Of a stretch of 9,630 nt of DNA, positions 1 through 7,409 are shown piece by piece. The number at the start of each line of letters is the position of its first letter. Position 1 is the first letter of the stretch. Origin of the DNA: Alphaproteobacteria bacterium (GTDB lineage Bacteria > Pseudomonadota > Alphaproteobacteria > GCA-2731375); NCBI GenBank assembly GCA_030746295.1, contig JASLMY010000190.1, forward strand, positions 1-9,630, written 5' to 3'. The position numbers were made by a program, and so were the translations under genes. The notes under the pieces are model-generated. The model did no database searches and was not told the DNA's origin. It saw only the letters and a program-made list of their open reading frames with translations.

Positions 1-51
1 CGGCGTGCCGGCGTTGGCACCGGCGCTCGAGGCATCGATCCGCTCAGCCAT
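1..51 (-). CDS. Start of a downstream importer gene, probably the second ABC ATPase (partial)
   Basis: Only the first 17 codons are visible, reading [17 protein letters not shown] from an ATG at 51-49. The ATG lies inside the end of the preceding ATPase gene, whose TGA is at 46-44, so the two genes overlap by 8 bases in different frames. That arrangement is typical of translationally coupled operon genes. In dipeptide/oligopeptide importers the DppD/OppD ATPase is normally followed by DppF/OppF, so this is most likely the second ATPase. Nothing in the 17 residues is diagnostic; the identity is inferred from gene order alone. The reading frame is open to the window edge. A weak GGGGA purine stretch lies upstream of the ATG. 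Confidence 0.55.
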   Translation of the reverse strand, partial: MAERIDASSAGANAGTP

Positions 52-1108
52 GGCCGTCCCCGTACAGGCGATCGGAATGCCAGCAGGCGGCCCAGTGCGC
101 CGGCCGCTTCTCTTCGTAGGGCGGATATTCGGCCCGGCACTGCTCGTCGGCGAACGCACAGCGCGGCGCGAAAGTGCAACCGGGCGGCAGTTCTACCAGT
201 GCCGGCACGATGCCGGGGATCTCCATCAGCCGCTCGCCCTCGGCCTGTTCCTTGCCCTCCATGATGGCGAGACGGGGCACCGAGGCCAGGAGGCCGTGGG
301 TGTAGGGGTGCATCGGCGCGTCGAAGAGGGCGTGGACGCCGCTCTCCTCGACCTTGCGGCCGGCATACATGACGACGACGCGACGCGCCGTCTCGGCGAT
401 GACGCCGAGGTCGTGGGTGATCAGGATCACGGCGGTGCCGAGCTGTTCCTGCAACTCGACGATCAGGTCCAGGATCTGGGCCTGGATGGTGACATCGAGG
501 GCGGTCGTCGGCTCGTCGGCGATCAGCACCTTGGGATTGCACGACAACGCCATCGCGATCATCGCCCGCTGGCGCATCCCGCCCGAAAGCTGGTGCGGGT
601 ATTCCTTCATCCGCTGGCGGGCCTCGGGGATCTTCACGAGCTCCAGCATCTCCAGCGCCTTCTCAGCCGCCGCCGCCTTGGAGAGGCCCTGATGCAGCAG
701 CACCGCCTCGGCTATCTGATAGCCGATCGTCAGCACCGGGTTGAGCGAGGTCATCGGCTCTTGAAAGATCATCGAGATATCGTTGCCGCGGATCTCCTTC
801 ATCTCGGGCTCGGAGAGCGCCAACAGGTCGCGGCCGTCGAGGCGGACCCGGCCGCCGACGACTCGCCCCGGCGGGTCGGCGACGAGGCGCAGGACCGAAA
901 GCGCCGTGACGCTCTTGCCGCAGCCCGATTCGCCGACGATGCCCAGCGTCTCGCCCCGGCGGAGGTCGAAGGAGACGCCGTCGACCGCCTTGACGATGCC
1001 GCCGCGGGTGAAGAAATGGGTCTGCAAGTCCTCGACTTCGAGCACACGCGCGGCCTCCGGCCCGGCCTCGACCGCCGACGAATTCTGCCCCTGGACTACC
1101 TCGGCCAT
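44..1108 (-). CDS. dppD: Peptide-type ABC importer ATP-binding protein (DppD/OppD family)
   Basis: This 354-residue cytoplasmic ATPase powers uptake by the importer encoded upstream. All ABC motifs are intact: Walker A GESGCGKS at residues 59-66, Q-loop FQEP with Q116, signature LSGGMRQ at 174-180, Walker B VLIADEP at 194-200, and the switch histidine in THD at 232. The C-terminal extension after about residue 265 (HPYT, then [10 protein letters not shown]) is the oligopeptide-transporter C-terminal domain and marks the OppD/DppD branch. It carries four cysteines (311, 317, 324, 342) in the spacing that binds an iron-sulfur cluster in some OppD proteins; cluster binding here is inference. Length is normal for the family (about 320-360). 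The first 25 or so residues precede the ABC core, so a slightly later start is possible; the ATG at 1108 has only a weak GGTGAG ahead of it. It lies 37 bases after the DppC-type gene. The symbol denotes family; the substrate is unknown. Confidence 0.93.
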   Translation of the reverse strand: MAEVVQGQNSSAVEAGPEAARVLEVEDLQTHFFTRGGIVKAVDGVSFDLRRGETLGIVGESGCGKSVTALSVLRLVADPPGRVVGGRVRLDGRDLLALSEPEMKEIRGNDISMIFQEPMTSLNPVLTIGYQIAEAVLLHQGLSKAAAAEKALEMLELVKIPEARQRMKEYPHQLSGGMRQRAMIAMALSCNPKVLIADEPTTALDVTIQAQILDLIVELQEQLGTAVILITHDLGVIAETARRVVVMYAGRKVEESGVHALFDAPMHPYTHGLLASVPRLAIMEGKEQAEGERLMEIPGIVPALVELPPGCTFAPRCAFADEQCRAEYPPYEEKRPAHWAACWHSDRLYGDGHG

Positions 1109-1145
1109 CGACTCACCAAACCAGGAAACATCCGGACATGGCGGC

Positions 1146-2039
1146 TCAATTGCGCAGCCGCGGGTCGAGCGTGTCGCGCAAGGCGTCGCCCAGCAGGTTG
1201 GTGCCGAAGACCGCCAAGCTGATGGCGATTCCGGGGAAGATGACGAGCCAGGGCGCGGTGCGGACGTACTCGGCTGCCGATTCCGACAGCATCCGGCCCC
1301 AGGAGGGGTGCGGCTCGGGAATGCCGAGGCCGAGGAAGGAGAGCGAGGCCTCGACCAGGATGGCGGAGCCGAGCTGCGCCGTCGCCAGCACGATCAAGGG
1401 GGCGAGCGTATTCGGCAGGACGTGGCGTACCGCGATACGGGTCTCGCTCATGCCGGCGGCGCGGGCCGCCTCGACGAACGGCATCTCGCGCAGCGCCAAC
1501 GTGCTGGAGCGGATGACGCGGGCCACGTTCGGCACCAGGGGGATCGAGATGGCGATGATGGTGTTCTCGAGCGAGGGGCCGAGTGCCGCCGCCATCACCA
1601 GCGCCATGACCAATAGCGGCAGCGCCTGCATGATGTCGACGACGCGCTGGATCACCAAGTCGACCCAGCCCAGGAGATAGCCCGACAACAAGCCGATGAC
1701 GACGCCGAGGAGGCAGCCCAGAACCGTCGAGGCGACGCCGACGATCAGCGAGATCCGGGCGCCGTAGACGATGCGGCTGTAGACGTCGCGGCCCATGAAG
1801 TCGGCGCCCAGCCAATTGTCGGCGCCCGGCATCGCCAACGAGACTGATGCATTGGTGGTCAGCGGATCGTGCGTGGCGACGAGCTCCGCCAGCAAGGCGG
1901 CGGCAACGAAGACCACCATCAGGACGGCGCCGAAGGCGCCCAAGGGATAGCGCTTGGCGTAATAGCGGAGGGAAGACCACCAGCCGGTGGACTTGGCGCC
2001 CTCCTCTACCAACTCGCCGTCGTAACTGACATCGCCCAC
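1146..2039 (-). CDS. dppC: Peptide-type ABC importer permease (DppC/OppC family)
   Basis: A 297-residue inner-membrane permease forming half of the translocation channel. It has a short cytoplasmic N-terminus, a first hydrophobic helix at about residues 33-53, a periplasmic segment with NWLGAD and [13 protein letters not shown] (about 75-95) that is characteristic of DppC/OppC, then further membrane helices. The cytoplasmic EAA loop that docks on the ATPase is clear at about 190-210 ([20 protein letters not shown]). The C-terminus ([20 protein letters not shown]) is the usual DppC ending. The start is GTG at 2039-2037, supported by GGGAG at 2052-2048 eight bases ahead. It begins 32 bases after the DppB-type stop and ends 37 bases before the ATPase gene, consistent with one operon. 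Length is typical. Confidence 0.93.
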   Translation of the reverse strand: MGDVSYDGELVEEGAKSTGWWSSLRYYAKRYPLGAFGAVLMVVFVAAALLAELVATHDPLTTNASVSLAMPGADNWLGADFMGRDVYSRIVYGARISLIVGVASTVLGCLLGVVIGLLSGYLLGWVDLVIQRVVDIMQALPLLVMALVMAAALGPSLENTIIAISIPLVPNVARVIRSSTLALREMPFVEAARAAGMSETRIAVRHVLPNTLAPLIVLATAQLGSAILVEASLSFLGLGIPEPHPSWGRMLSESAAEYVRTAPWLVIFPGIAISLAVFGTNLLGDALRDTLDPRLRN

Positions 2040-2071
2040 GGCCCGTTCTCCCGCTTAGTCCCTCGGCCCCA

Positions 2072-3019
2072 TCAGTTGGCGTATTTGATGCGCGGGTCCA
2101 GCGCCGCATACATCAAGTCGACCAGAAAATTGACCACCACCACGATCACCGCGATGAACATCACCAGGTTCTGCACGATCGGATAGTCGCGCCACTGGAT
2201 CGCCTCGACCAGGAAGCGCGCCACGCCCGGAATGTTGAAGACCGTCTCGGTGATGATCAGGCCGCCGATCAGGAAGGCCGCCTCGATGCCGATGATCGTG
2301 ACCACCGGCAGAACCGCGTTCTTGAGGGCGTGGTGGTAGTTGATCGAATTGTCGGAGGCGCCCTTGGAGCGCGCCGTGCGGATATAATCCTGGCGCAGCA
2401 CCTCCAACATGGAAGATCGCGTCAGCCGCATGATCAGCGCCGAGCTTCGAAAGCCGACGGCGGCCGCCGGCACGCTGTAGAGGAGCAATTCATCGAACAA
2501 GTTGTCCGGCGGCTCGGTATAGATCGGAATCGAGCCGAACCAGGAGACGAAGGCCATCAAGATCAACAGCGCCAGCCAGAACGAGGGGAAGGAAAGCCCG
2601 CTCAGGCTGATGACGCGTAGCGCGTAGTCGAGGCCGGTGTCCTGCTTGACGGCGCTGATCACGCCCAAGGGCACGCCGAACAAGATCGAGAAGCCGAGCG
2701 CCAGCAGGGCGAGCTTGGCGGTGATCGGGATGCGCGGCGCCAGCTCGTCGAGCGTCGGCATCTCGGAGACGTAGGAGAAGCCGAGATCGCCCCGCACGAG
2801 GCCGCTGATCCAGTGGAAGTACTGCACCGGAATGGGCTGGTCGAGACCAAGCTCGGCCTCGATCTGCGCCTTCTCCGCCGGGTCGACGAAACCGGCAGAA
2901 TCGAACAGGATGTCGACGATGTTGCCCGGCACCAGGCGCAGCAGCGCGAAGATGATCACCGACATGCCGAAGAGCGTCAGCAGCATCAAGAGGAAGCGCT
3001 TCACCATATAGGTCGTCAA
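2072..3019 (-). CDS. dppB: Peptide-type ABC importer permease (DppB/OppB family)
   Basis: A 315-residue inner-membrane permease, partner of the DppC-type subunit. The N-terminus (MVKRFLLMLLTLFGMSVIIFALLRLVPG region) is the typical first helix with its LVPGN motif. A large periplasmic stretch (about 35-100) includes the LGLDQPIPVQYFHW segment and GDLGFS. The EAA-like loop lies at about 211-235 (DYIRTARSKGAS), and ETVFNIPGVARFLVEAI at about 258-274 is a DppB hallmark. The end DPRIKYAN is also typical. The start is an unusual TTG at 3019-3017: GGGGAGG at 3032-3026 sits six bases ahead of it, whereas the ATG four codons later (3007) would be 18 bases away. It follows the binding-protein gene after a 110-base gap that contains a strong stem-loop. 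Confidence 0.93.
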   Translation of the reverse strand: MTTYMVKRFLLMLLTLFGMSVIIFALLRLVPGNIVDILFDSAGFVDPAEKAQIEAELGLDQPIPVQYFHWISGLVRGDLGFSYVSEMPTLDELAPRIPITAKLALLALGFSILFGVPLGVISAVKQDTGLDYALRVISLSGLSFPSFWLALLILMAFVSWFGSIPIYTEPPDNLFDELLLYSVPAAAVGFRSSALIMRLTRSSMLEVLRQDYIRTARSKGASDNSINYHHALKNAVLPVVTIIGIEAAFLIGGLIITETVFNIPGVARFLVEAIQWRDYPIVQNLVMFIAVIVVVVNFLVDLMYAALDPRIKYAN

Positions 3020-3025
3020 CGCACG

Positions 3026-3032
3026 CCTCCCC
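3026..3032 (-). promoter_or_regulatory. Strong Shine-Dalgarno that selects a TTG start
   Basis: GGGGAGG on the minus strand lies six bases before the TTG at 3019 and 18 bases before the nearest in-frame ATG. It therefore favours TTG as the start of the DppB-type permease. Confidence 0.7.
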
Positions 3033-3080
3033 TACGGTGGCTCACCCGATGGTGCATCCCGGCCCTGCCAGACGGTCGCC

Positions 3081-3113
3081 GGTACCGGCGGGACGCGAGG
3101 TCCCGCCGGTTCC
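3081..3113 (-). repeat. Intergenic stem-loop between binding-protein and permease genes
   Basis: An 11-base perfect inverted repeat, ACCGGCGGGAC (3084-3094) and GTCCCGCCGGT (3100-3110), encloses a five-base loop. After a single T-T mismatch, two more G-C pairs extend the stem to 3081-3113. It lies in the 110-base gap between the binding-protein stop and the DppB-type start. There is no T-run after the stem on either strand, so it is not a classical intrinsic terminator. By analogy with the intergenic structures of other binding-protein operons (for example malE-malF), it may protect the binding-protein mRNA 3' end or reduce read-through, so that more binding protein than permease is made. The structure is seen; the role is inferred. 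Confidence 0.75.
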
Positions 3114-3129
3114 GTTCCCGAAGCGACGA

Positions 3130-4722
3130 CTACTTGTCCAGCCAGACGTCTTCCATGCGCCAGCCGTTGTAGACGCTGTTCATCATCGTCGTGAAGCCCT
3201 TGACGTAGGGCTGCCAGCAGGTCGCGTTCTTGCCGTGGAAGATGATCGGCCGGGCCACGTCCTCCTGCAGCTTCTTGTCGATCTGCCAGACCAGCTTCTT
3301 GCGCGCCGCCTGGTCGGTCATCATCGACTGCTTGTCGAACAGCTTCTGCAGCTCGGGATTGCAATAGCCGGTGTAGTTGCGCTGCGAGCCGCAGGAGTAG
3401 TTCTCGTAGAGGTTCGCGTCCGGGTCGTCGACGCCGACGCCGGTCAGGTTGAGGCCGACCATGTAGTCCTTGCGGGCCACCTTGGCGTGCCAGTTGCTGG
3501 TCTCGACCGTCTCCAGCTCGGCGTCGATGTAGATCTCCTTCAGGTGGTCGATCAGGATCACCGCCGGGTCGCGGTAGATCGCGATGTTGCGGGTCGAGAC
3601 CTTGACCTTGAGCCGGTTATCGGGGCCGTAGCCGAGCTCCTTCATGAGAGCCCGCGCCTTCTCGCGGTTCTGGGCGACATCGCCGTAGCCCGGCACCGTC
3701 TTCAGGACGTCCTCGGGCATGCCCCAGACGCCTGCCGGCGGCGACATCATGGCGCCGCCCTGGATCGCGTTGCCCTCGCTCAGGATGTCGATGAAGGCCT
3801 TGCGGTCGAGCGCGAGAGCCATCGCGCTGCGGATCTTGGCGTTGTCGAAGGGCGGCTTGTCGCGGTTGACGATCAGGTTGGTGCTGACGTTGGTGGTGCG
3901 CAGCTCGCAGACCGCGTTCGGCGCCTGCTGCTTGACGTCCTTCAAAAGCGGCACGGTCACGTCGACGTTGAAGGTCAGGTCGAACTTGCCGGCGATGAAG
4001 GCCAGCACGCGGGTCGAGCGGCTCTTGATGATGGTCCACTCGATGCCGTCGAGATAGGGCCGGCCCTTCTTCCAGTAGTTCGGGTTCCGGGTGAACTTGA
4101 CGTGCTCGTTCTGCTTCAGCTCGACGAACTTGAAGGGCCCGGTGCCGACCGGGTGGGTGCGCATCTTCTTCGGCGCCACGTGGCAGGGGTAGACCGGGCT
4201 GTAGCCCGAGGCCAAGAGCGCCAGGAAGGCCGGCTGCGTACGCTTCAGGTGGAAGGTCGCCTCGTAGTCGCCGTTGGTCGAGACCTTGTCCAGGTTCTTG
4301 TACCAGGATTTGCGCGGATTCTTGCGCAGCTTGCCCTTGCCCTTGCCCAGGATCAGGTTCCAGGTGCAGGCCACGTCCTTGGACGAGAACGGCTTGCCGT
4401 CGTGGAACTTGACGCCTTGGCGCAGCTTGAAGGTGAGGCGGGTGAAATCGTCGCTCCAGGTCCAGCTGGTGGCGAGGTCGGGGACGATCGTCTCCAGGCT
4501 GTTCTGCGCCTTGTGCTGGTCGTACATGACCAGATTGTTGAAGACCCCCATATAGGGCGACACCGTCGAGTTGGTCGCCTCCTCATGGATCGAGCCGCTG
4601 GGCGGCGTGCCACGGTGGTAGGGCTTCAGAATGCCGCCGCTCTTCTGCGCCAGCGCCGCCTCGGCGCCAAGCGCCAGGGTGAAGAGCGCCGCCGCCGTCA
4701 ATGCATAGATTTGTGGTCTCAT
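3130..4722 (-). CDS. Periplasmic extracytoplasmic solute-binding protein, family 5 (DppA/OppA-like)
   Basis: A 530-residue secreted binding protein that captures the importer's ligand in the periplasm. Residues 1-25 form a Sec signal peptide: Arg2, a hydrophobic core rich in Ala and Leu, and a likely cleavage after ALA at 25 (before QKSGG). There is no lipobox cysteine. Family 5 marks include the early PHRGTPPSGSIHEE segment, LTFKLRQGVKFHDGKPF at about 96-112, and GTGPFKFVELKQNEHVKFTRNPNYW near the middle, followed by a DGIEW strand. Family 5 proteins bind di- and oligopeptides, nickel, opines, glutathione or sugars, and no visible motif decides which. The ATG at 4722 has an excellent GGGAGGA at 4734-4728, five bases ahead. 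It is the first gene of the transporter set. Length is typical. Confidence 0.93.
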   Translation of the reverse strand: MRPQIYALTAAALFTLALGAEAALAQKSGGILKPYHRGTPPSGSIHEEATNSTVSPYMGVFNNLVMYDQHKAQNSLETIVPDLATSWTWSDDFTRLTFKLRQGVKFHDGKPFSSKDVACTWNLILGKGKGKLRKNPRKSWYKNLDKVSTNGDYEATFHLKRTQPAFLALLASGYSPVYPCHVAPKKMRTHPVGTGPFKFVELKQNEHVKFTRNPNYWKKGRPYLDGIEWTIIKSRSTRVLAFIAGKFDLTFNVDVTVPLLKDVKQQAPNAVCELRTTNVSTNLIVNRDKPPFDNAKIRSAMALALDRKAFIDILSEGNAIQGGAMMSPPAGVWGMPEDVLKTVPGYGDVAQNREKARALMKELGYGPDNRLKVKVSTRNIAIYRDPAVILIDHLKEIYIDAELETVETSNWHAKVARKDYMVGLNLTGVGVDDPDANLYENYSCGSQRNYTGYCNPELQKLFDKQSMMTDQAARKKLVWQIDKKLQEDVARPIIFHGKNATCWQPYVKGFTTMMNSVYNGWRMEDVWLDK

Positions 4723-4752
4723 AGTCGTCCTCCCTATTCGTTCTTGGCATCG

Positions 4753-4781
4753 AGTATGCGTTAGCGCTTGGGCCTACGCAA
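4753..4781 (-). promoter_or_regulatory. Candidate sigma-70-type promoter for the importer operon
   Basis: On the minus strand TTGCGT (4781-4776) and CATACT (4758-4753) are separated by 17 bases. They match the -35 and -10 consensus at 3/6 and 4/6. The predicted transcript would start near 4746 and leave a leader of about 24 bases before the binding-protein ATG. The site lies in the 81-base gap after the oxidoreductase beta-gamma gene. Sequence match only; in GC-rich DNA such matches are weak evidence. Confidence 0.35.
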
Positions 4782-4803
4782 CGACTTCGGGCACCGCCCC
4801 CAC

Positions 4804-6129
4804 TCAGGCGACAAGCGCTGCGCCCTTCGCAAGCGCGGCGAGGTTGGTCTTGGCCACCGCCGCCCGCTGGTAGCGCTGGATCGCGGTCTCGAAGGCCGGC
4901 AGCGGAAAGAGGCCGGCCATCCGCAGCATCGCCGCCAAGGCGACGACGCCGATCGAGAGCCGGTCCACCTCGCGGGCCGTCTTCGCCAGCGGCAGGGACA
5001 CGACGCGGGCTGCCGTCTCGGGCAGCGTCAGCCCCTCGTCGGCGATCAGCGTACAGGTCGGTGCCAGCTTGCCGATCCAGGCCTTGGTCTTCTTCAAGCC
5101 GTCCTCGGAGAGGACCAGGAAGTAATCCGGGGCATCGATCGCGGTGTAGGCGATGGGCTCGGGCGAGAGGTTGATCTCCGAGACCGAGTGGCCGGTCATG
5201 ATGGTGATCGGATAGTCGTCCTTCTGGGTCGCCTGGAGGCCCGACAGCATGCCGGCGCGGGCAAAGCCGGTGGCAGTCGAGCGTACCTTCTGGCCGGCGC
5301 TGCCGGCGATCACGATGCCGGTCTGGCGGTCGAGCGCGTGGGCGAATTCGGGCTCGATGACGACGCTCCGGTCGCGCTTGCGTCCCTCGGCCGCCTGGCG
5401 GCGGTACTCGGCGCCGAATTCGGGCCGCGGGCGGGCGGCGAGCTGGCCCACCTGCATGCCCGTGCGCTCGGCGAGGGCATAGAGCTCGCGCTTGTTGAAC
5501 TCGTTGTTGGGCAGGTAGTAGGCGGTGCAGAGCTCCCAGACGTCGAGGAGGGCGAAGCCCGGATGGCAGATCGCCTCGACGATGCGCTCGGACAAGTCCT
5601 TGTCGTAGCCGATGCCGCGAAAGGCCCAGCCGGCGCCGGCACCGATCGCGGTGGCGCAGATGTCCATCGCCCCCTCGATATTGCCGGCCGGCGTGGTCGC
5701 GGTCCGGCTGCCGGCGGGCGTCGTCACCGAGTGTTGGCCGCCGGTCATGCCGTAGTTGAAGTTGTTGGCGACGATGAGGGTCAGGTCGAGGTTGCGCCGG
5801 GCGGCGTTCAACAGGTGCGTGCCGCCGATGCCGCAGCCGCCGTCGCCGATCAGCACGATCACCGTCAGCTCCGGGCGAGCGAGCTTGAGGCCGGTAGCGT
5901 AAGTCAGCGAGCGGCCGTGCAGGCCATGAAAGGCATTGGTGACGAAGTAGCGGTCGGCAAGGCCGATGCAGCCGATGTCGGTGACGATGACGACCTCGTT
6001 CGGCGCCGGCTGTAACTCGACCAGCGCCCGGTCCAGGTCCTTCAGCAGGCGGTCGTGGCCGCAGCCGGGACAGAAGGGCAGCGGGCCGACGGCGTCGGTC
6101 ATGTAGCTTTGGATCGCCGTATCGCTCAC
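4804..6129 (-). CDS. korB: 2-oxoacid:ferredoxin oxidoreductase, beta (TPP) subunit fused to a gamma domain
   Basis: This 441-residue cytoplasmic subunit carries the thiamine diphosphate and an iron-sulfur cluster of an enzyme that converts a 2-oxoacid plus CoA to acyl-CoA and CO2 and passes electrons to ferredoxin. Residues 1 to about 250 are the beta domain. C20, C23 (FCPGCGH), C54 (DIGCIG) and C201 (WELCTAYY) match the four [4Fe-4S] ligands. GDGG at 95-98, followed by RRN and NN at 122-123, is the TPP/Mg motif, and YGMTGGQHS at 126-134 is typical. Residues from about 270 to the end (IVIAGSAGQKVRS, then GHSVSEINLSPEPI) match the gamma domain, which in many enzymes is separate or fused to alpha. 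The start is GTG at 6129, with GGAGG six bases ahead inside the alpha gene; the first ATG is ten codons in. The GTG overlaps the alpha stop as GTGA. The 2-oxoglutarate assignment, and hence the symbol, is tentative; pyruvate or branched-chain oxoacids are possible. Confidence 0.88.
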   Translation of the reverse strand: MSDTAIQSYMTDAVGPLPFCPGCGHDRLLKDLDRALVELQPAPNEVVIVTDIGCIGLADRYFVTNAFHGLHGRSLTYATGLKLARPELTVIVLIGDGGCGIGGTHLLNAARRNLDLTLIVANNFNYGMTGGQHSVTTPAGSRTATTPAGNIEGAMDICATAIGAGAGWAFRGIGYDKDLSERIVEAICHPGFALLDVWELCTAYYLPNNEFNKRELYALAERTGMQVGQLAARPRPEFGAEYRRQAAEGRKRDRSVVIEPEFAHALDRQTGIVIAGSAGQKVRSTATGFARAGMLSGLQATQKDDYPITIMTGHSVSEINLSPEPIAYTAIDAPDYFLVLSEDGLKKTKAWIGKLAPTCTLIADEGLTLPETAARVVSLPLAKTAREVDRLSIGVVALAAMLRMAGLFPLPAFETAIQRYQRAAVAKTNLAALAKGAALVA

Positions 6130-7250
6130 AGCAGGCCTCCTTGCTCGATGATCTCGGCCGGCGAGATCAAGGTGGTATCCATCTTGTTGACGCCGACGAC
6201 CGAGACGCCGGCCGGCGCCAGGCGTTCGACGTCGAGGATGTACTGGCCGAGGTTCATCTCCGGCACCACGACCTTGTCGACGCCCCGGAGCGCCTCGGCG
6301 ATCGCCGTCTCCGGCACCGGAAAGAGCGTCTTCAGGACCAGCGAGGAGACCTTCCGCCCCTTGGCGCGGGCCCGGGCGACGGCGACGTCGGCGGCGCGCG
6401 AGGTGACGCCGTAGCTCACCACCAGGGTGTCGGCATCCTCTTGAGCGTCGTGCCGGTAGAGCGCGATCTCGTCGCGGGCGGCCTCGATCTTGGCGGCATA
6501 GTGCTCGATCATCTCCTGGATCAGTGCCGGGTCGGCGGTCAGATAGCCGTCCTTGCCGTGGGTCGAGGTGGTGTACTGGGTGATGTGCTCGCTGCCCATG
6601 TCGGCGAGCGCCGGCACCTCCTCCAGACGCTCGAAGTAGTGCGGCTGATAGCCGGCGCCGCTTTCGGGCCGGCGCCGCTCGACCGGCGGCGGCAGCGCCA
6701 CAGCCGCCAGATCGACGCTCTCCTGGGTCAGGCCGATCTCCTTGCTGGCGAGCAGGAAGACCGGGCTGCGGTACTGTTCCGCCAGGTTGAAGGCCCGGAA
6801 GGTGAACTCGTAGGCCTCGGCCACGGTGGCCGGGCTGAGGGCGATGATCGGCAGGCCGCCCGAGGTCACCCAGCGGGCGAACTGGATGTCGCCCTCGGCC
6901 CCCTTGGTCGCCGAGCCGGTGGCCGGACCCTGGCGCTGGACGTCGACGATGACGAGAGGCGTCTCACCCATGATGGCGAGACCGATGTTCTCGCTGTAGA
7001 GGCTGATGCCGGGGCCGCTGGTCGCGGTCATCGCCTTGGTGCCGGCCATCGAGGCGCCGATGCAGAAGCCGATCGAGGCGATCTCGTCCTCGGCCTGCAT
7101 GGCGACGCCGCCGACCTCGGGTAAGAGCTCCAGCATATATTGCAGGATGCTCGAGGCCGGCGTGATCGGATAGCCGGCGAAGAAGCGGCAACCGGCCCGA
7201 ATCGCGGCCCGCGCGATGGCCTCGTTGCCGTCGATGAATTCCAGGCCCAT
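6126..7250 (-). CDS. korA: 2-oxoacid:ferredoxin oxidoreductase, alpha subunit
   Basis: A 374-residue alpha subunit that pairs with the beta-gamma fusion to form the catalytic site and CoA-binding region. YPITPASS at residues 27-34 is the family signature near the TPP/oxoacid site. It is followed by AEDEIASIGFCIGASMAG and TSGPGISLYSENIGLA in the pyrimidine-binding domain. The C-terminal domain includes VVSYGVTSRAA and the conserved PEMNLGQY segment. The protein has only the alpha part; the long N-terminal gamma domain of fused KorA proteins (about 600 residues) is absent, in line with gamma being on the partner. The frame stays open far upstream to 8399, but that stretch is antisense to the kinase gene. 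The true start is the ATG at 7250, where homology begins and GAGAGG (7262-7257) lies six bases ahead. The gene ends GTGA, overlapping the beta start by four bases, so the two subunits are translationally coupled. Confidence 0.9.
   Translation of the reverse strand: MGLEFIDGNEAIARAAIRAGCRFFAGYPITPASSILQYMLELLPEVGGVAMQAEDEIASIGFCIGASMAGTKAMTATSGPGISLYSENIGLAIMGETPLVIVDVQRQGPATGSATKGAEGDIQFARWVTSGGLPIIALSPATVAEAYEFTFRAFNLAEQYRSPVFLLASKEIGLTQESVDLAAVALPPPVERRRPESGAGYQPHYFERLEEVPALADMGSEHITQYTTSTHGKDGYLTADPALIQEMIEHYAAKIEAARDEIALYRHDAQEDADTLVVSYGVTSRAADVAVARARAKGRKVSSLVLKTLFPVPETAIAEALRGVDKVVVPEMNLGQYILDVERLAPAGVSVVGVNKMDTTLISPAEIIEQGGLL
6136..6140 (-). promoter_or_regulatory. Shine-Dalgarno within the alpha gene that sets the GTG start of beta
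   Basis: GGAGG on the minus strand lies six bases ahead of the GTG at 6129-6127. It is inside the last codons of the alpha gene (Gly-Gly-Leu-Leu-stop). It favours GTG over the ATG ten codons downstream and supports coupled translation. Confidence 0.7.
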
Positions 7251-7256
7251 GGGCGA

Positions 7257-7274
7257 CCTCTCGGCTTTCCGAGG
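7257..7274 (-). promoter_or_regulatory. Small leader hairpin overlapping the alpha-subunit ribosome binding site
   Basis: On the minus strand CTCGG, four loop bases AAAG, then CCGAG (7273-7260) forms a five-base stem that can extend by a C-G pair around a bulge. Its 3' arm includes part of the GAGAGG ribosome binding site of the alpha gene. It could modestly limit initiation, but the stem is short and may be a chance match in GC-rich DNA. Confidence 0.3.
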
Positions 7275-7306
7275 CCTGGGGCCGACGCCGCGGCCTCTCC
7301 ATCGCC

Positions 7307-7336
7307 ATTCTACGCGCCGAGAGGGCGGCGTGGGAA
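7307..7336 (-). promoter_or_regulatory. Candidate promoter for the oxidoreductase operon
   Basis: On the minus strand TTCCCA (7336-7331) and TAGAAT (7312-7307) are 18 bases apart, matching the sigma-70 -35 and -10 consensus at 4/6 and 5/6. Transcription would start near 7300, giving a leader of about 50 bases before the ATG at 7250. It lies in the 159-base divergent gap with the kinase gene, the expected place for such a promoter. Prediction by eye only. Confidence 0.4.
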
Positions 7337-7368
7337 TGCCTCGCCGCGGATGCCACACCGTGCGCCGC

Positions 7369-7397
7369 TTGCCCCACCGGACCGCAAAGGGCATTAA
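7369..7397 (+). promoter_or_regulatory. Weak candidate promoter for the PfkB-family kinase gene
   Basis: TTGCCC (7369-7374) and CATTAA (7392-7397) are 17 bases apart, with matches of about 4/6 and 3/6 to the consensus. The transcript would begin around 7404, so translation from the GTG at 7410 would be nearly leaderless. The ATG at 7434 would have a leader of about 30 bases with AGG and GGGA purine stretches. Weak evidence. Confidence 0.2.
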
Positions 7398-7409
7398 CCT
7401 ATCGACGGC

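Noticed and set aside
5..1222. 405-codon plus-strand open frame opposite the importer ATPase gene
   Set aside because: Shadow of the ABC ATPase; Arg-, Asp- and His-rich with no recognisable fold.
3037..4764. 575-codon plus-strand open frame opposite the binding-protein gene
   Set aside because: It is antisense to a gene with a signal peptide and clear family motifs. Its translation is Val-, Leu- and Arg-rich with no family motif, as expected of a shadow frame in GC-rich DNA.
4768..6015. 415-codon plus-strand open frame opposite the oxidoreductase beta-gamma gene
   Set aside because: Low-complexity Arg/Gly/Ala/Asp-rich translation with no domain, complementary to a gene with intact TPP and cluster motifs.
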